Position numbers and translations under genes: made by a program | Assembly (NCBI GenBank): GCA_902463235.1 | Contig: CABQER010000022.1 | Span: 1 to 12,054 of the forward strand | Source: an uncultured Faecalibacterium sp. | GTDB taxonomy: Bacteria > Bacillota > Clostridia > Oscillospirales > Ruminococcaceae | DNA length: 12,054 nt | Reading direction: 5' to 3' | Notes under the pieces: generated by a model | Told to the model about the DNA's origin: nothing | What the model saw: only the letters and a program-made list of their open reading frames with translations | Databases searched by the model: none | Part shown: one piece after another, positions 11,971 through 12,054 of the stretch | Numbering within the stretch: position 1 is the first letter of the stretch | Layout of the letters: the number at the start of each line of letters is the position of its first letter

Positions 11971-12054
11971 CTCTTGATGGATTTCCGGCGAAAATTGCGC
12001 CATACGCCAATTTTACGCCAAACGATGCAGGATTTTGTGCAGAGCAATATGAAC
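11971..12054. other. Right-edge non-coding stretch with CGCCA repeats
   Basis: No gene is recognised. CGCCA occurs three times (in GCGCCA, ACGCCA and ACGCCA between about 11998 and 12020). AAAATTG/CAATTTT form an inverted repeat around CGCCATACGC, flanked by GGCG and CGCC. The stretch is too close to the edge to interpret. Confidence 0.3.

Noticed and set aside
11971..12054. Possible integrase end or attachment site at the right edge
   Set aside because: Only short CGCCA repeats and a 7-bp inverted repeat are seen; no recombinase motif on either strand and too little sequence.

Overview
The window looks like a chromosomal segment from a moderately GC-rich low-G+C-lineage Firmicute of the Faecalibacterium/Oscillospiraceae type. 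This is inferred from the strong Shine-Dalgarno sites, TTGACA/TATAAT promoters, paired intrinsic terminators and the gene content. No 16S rRNA or species-specific marker is present, so the genus is an inference.

Layout. 1-253 (minus): start of a CobW/COG0523 GTPase, cut by the window edge. 374-793 (minus): a small exported protein carrying a drastically shortened EAL domain. 1007-1770: a decayed stretch with a HemN-like radical-SAM C-terminal remnant (minus), the tail of a MalY/PatB-type aminotransferase (plus) and a terminator hairpin. 1829-1905 (minus): initiator tRNA-Met with its own strong promoter and terminator. 1992-3582 (minus): a translationally coupled pair, an ECF sigma factor followed by a DUF4349 membrane protein that may be its regulator. 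3705-4280 (minus): an unrecognised protein. 4292-4735: first candidate type I toxin-antitoxin locus. 4877-5437 (plus): bioY, biotin uptake. 5494-6492 (minus): ornithine carbamoyltransferase. 6572-6866: second candidate type I toxin-antitoxin locus. 6884-7363 (minus): dCMP deaminase. 7607-9688 (plus): an EF-G-like paralogue. 9891-11906 (plus): greA-lysS operon, closed by a perfect terminator.

The most interesting content is the pair of small loci flanking bioY-argF. Each has a short ORF for a hydrophobic peptide with a charged tail (45 and 32 aa). Each also has a strong convergent promoter that would make an RNA of about 85-95 nt running into the same bidirectional terminator, and a direct repeat that copies the toxin translation-initiation region into the antisense RNA gene. 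This is the architecture of the pAD1 par (Fst/RNA II) type I system. The two peptides do not look alike, yet the RNA architecture is the same. In the second locus the toxin leader can also fold so that the Shine-Dalgarno is paired, and the toxin promoter shares one self-complementary -35 hexamer with the divergent argF promoter.

The rest is mostly housekeeping. The EF-G-like gene, greA and lysS have a strongly biased codon usage that creates long spurious ORFs on the opposite strand.
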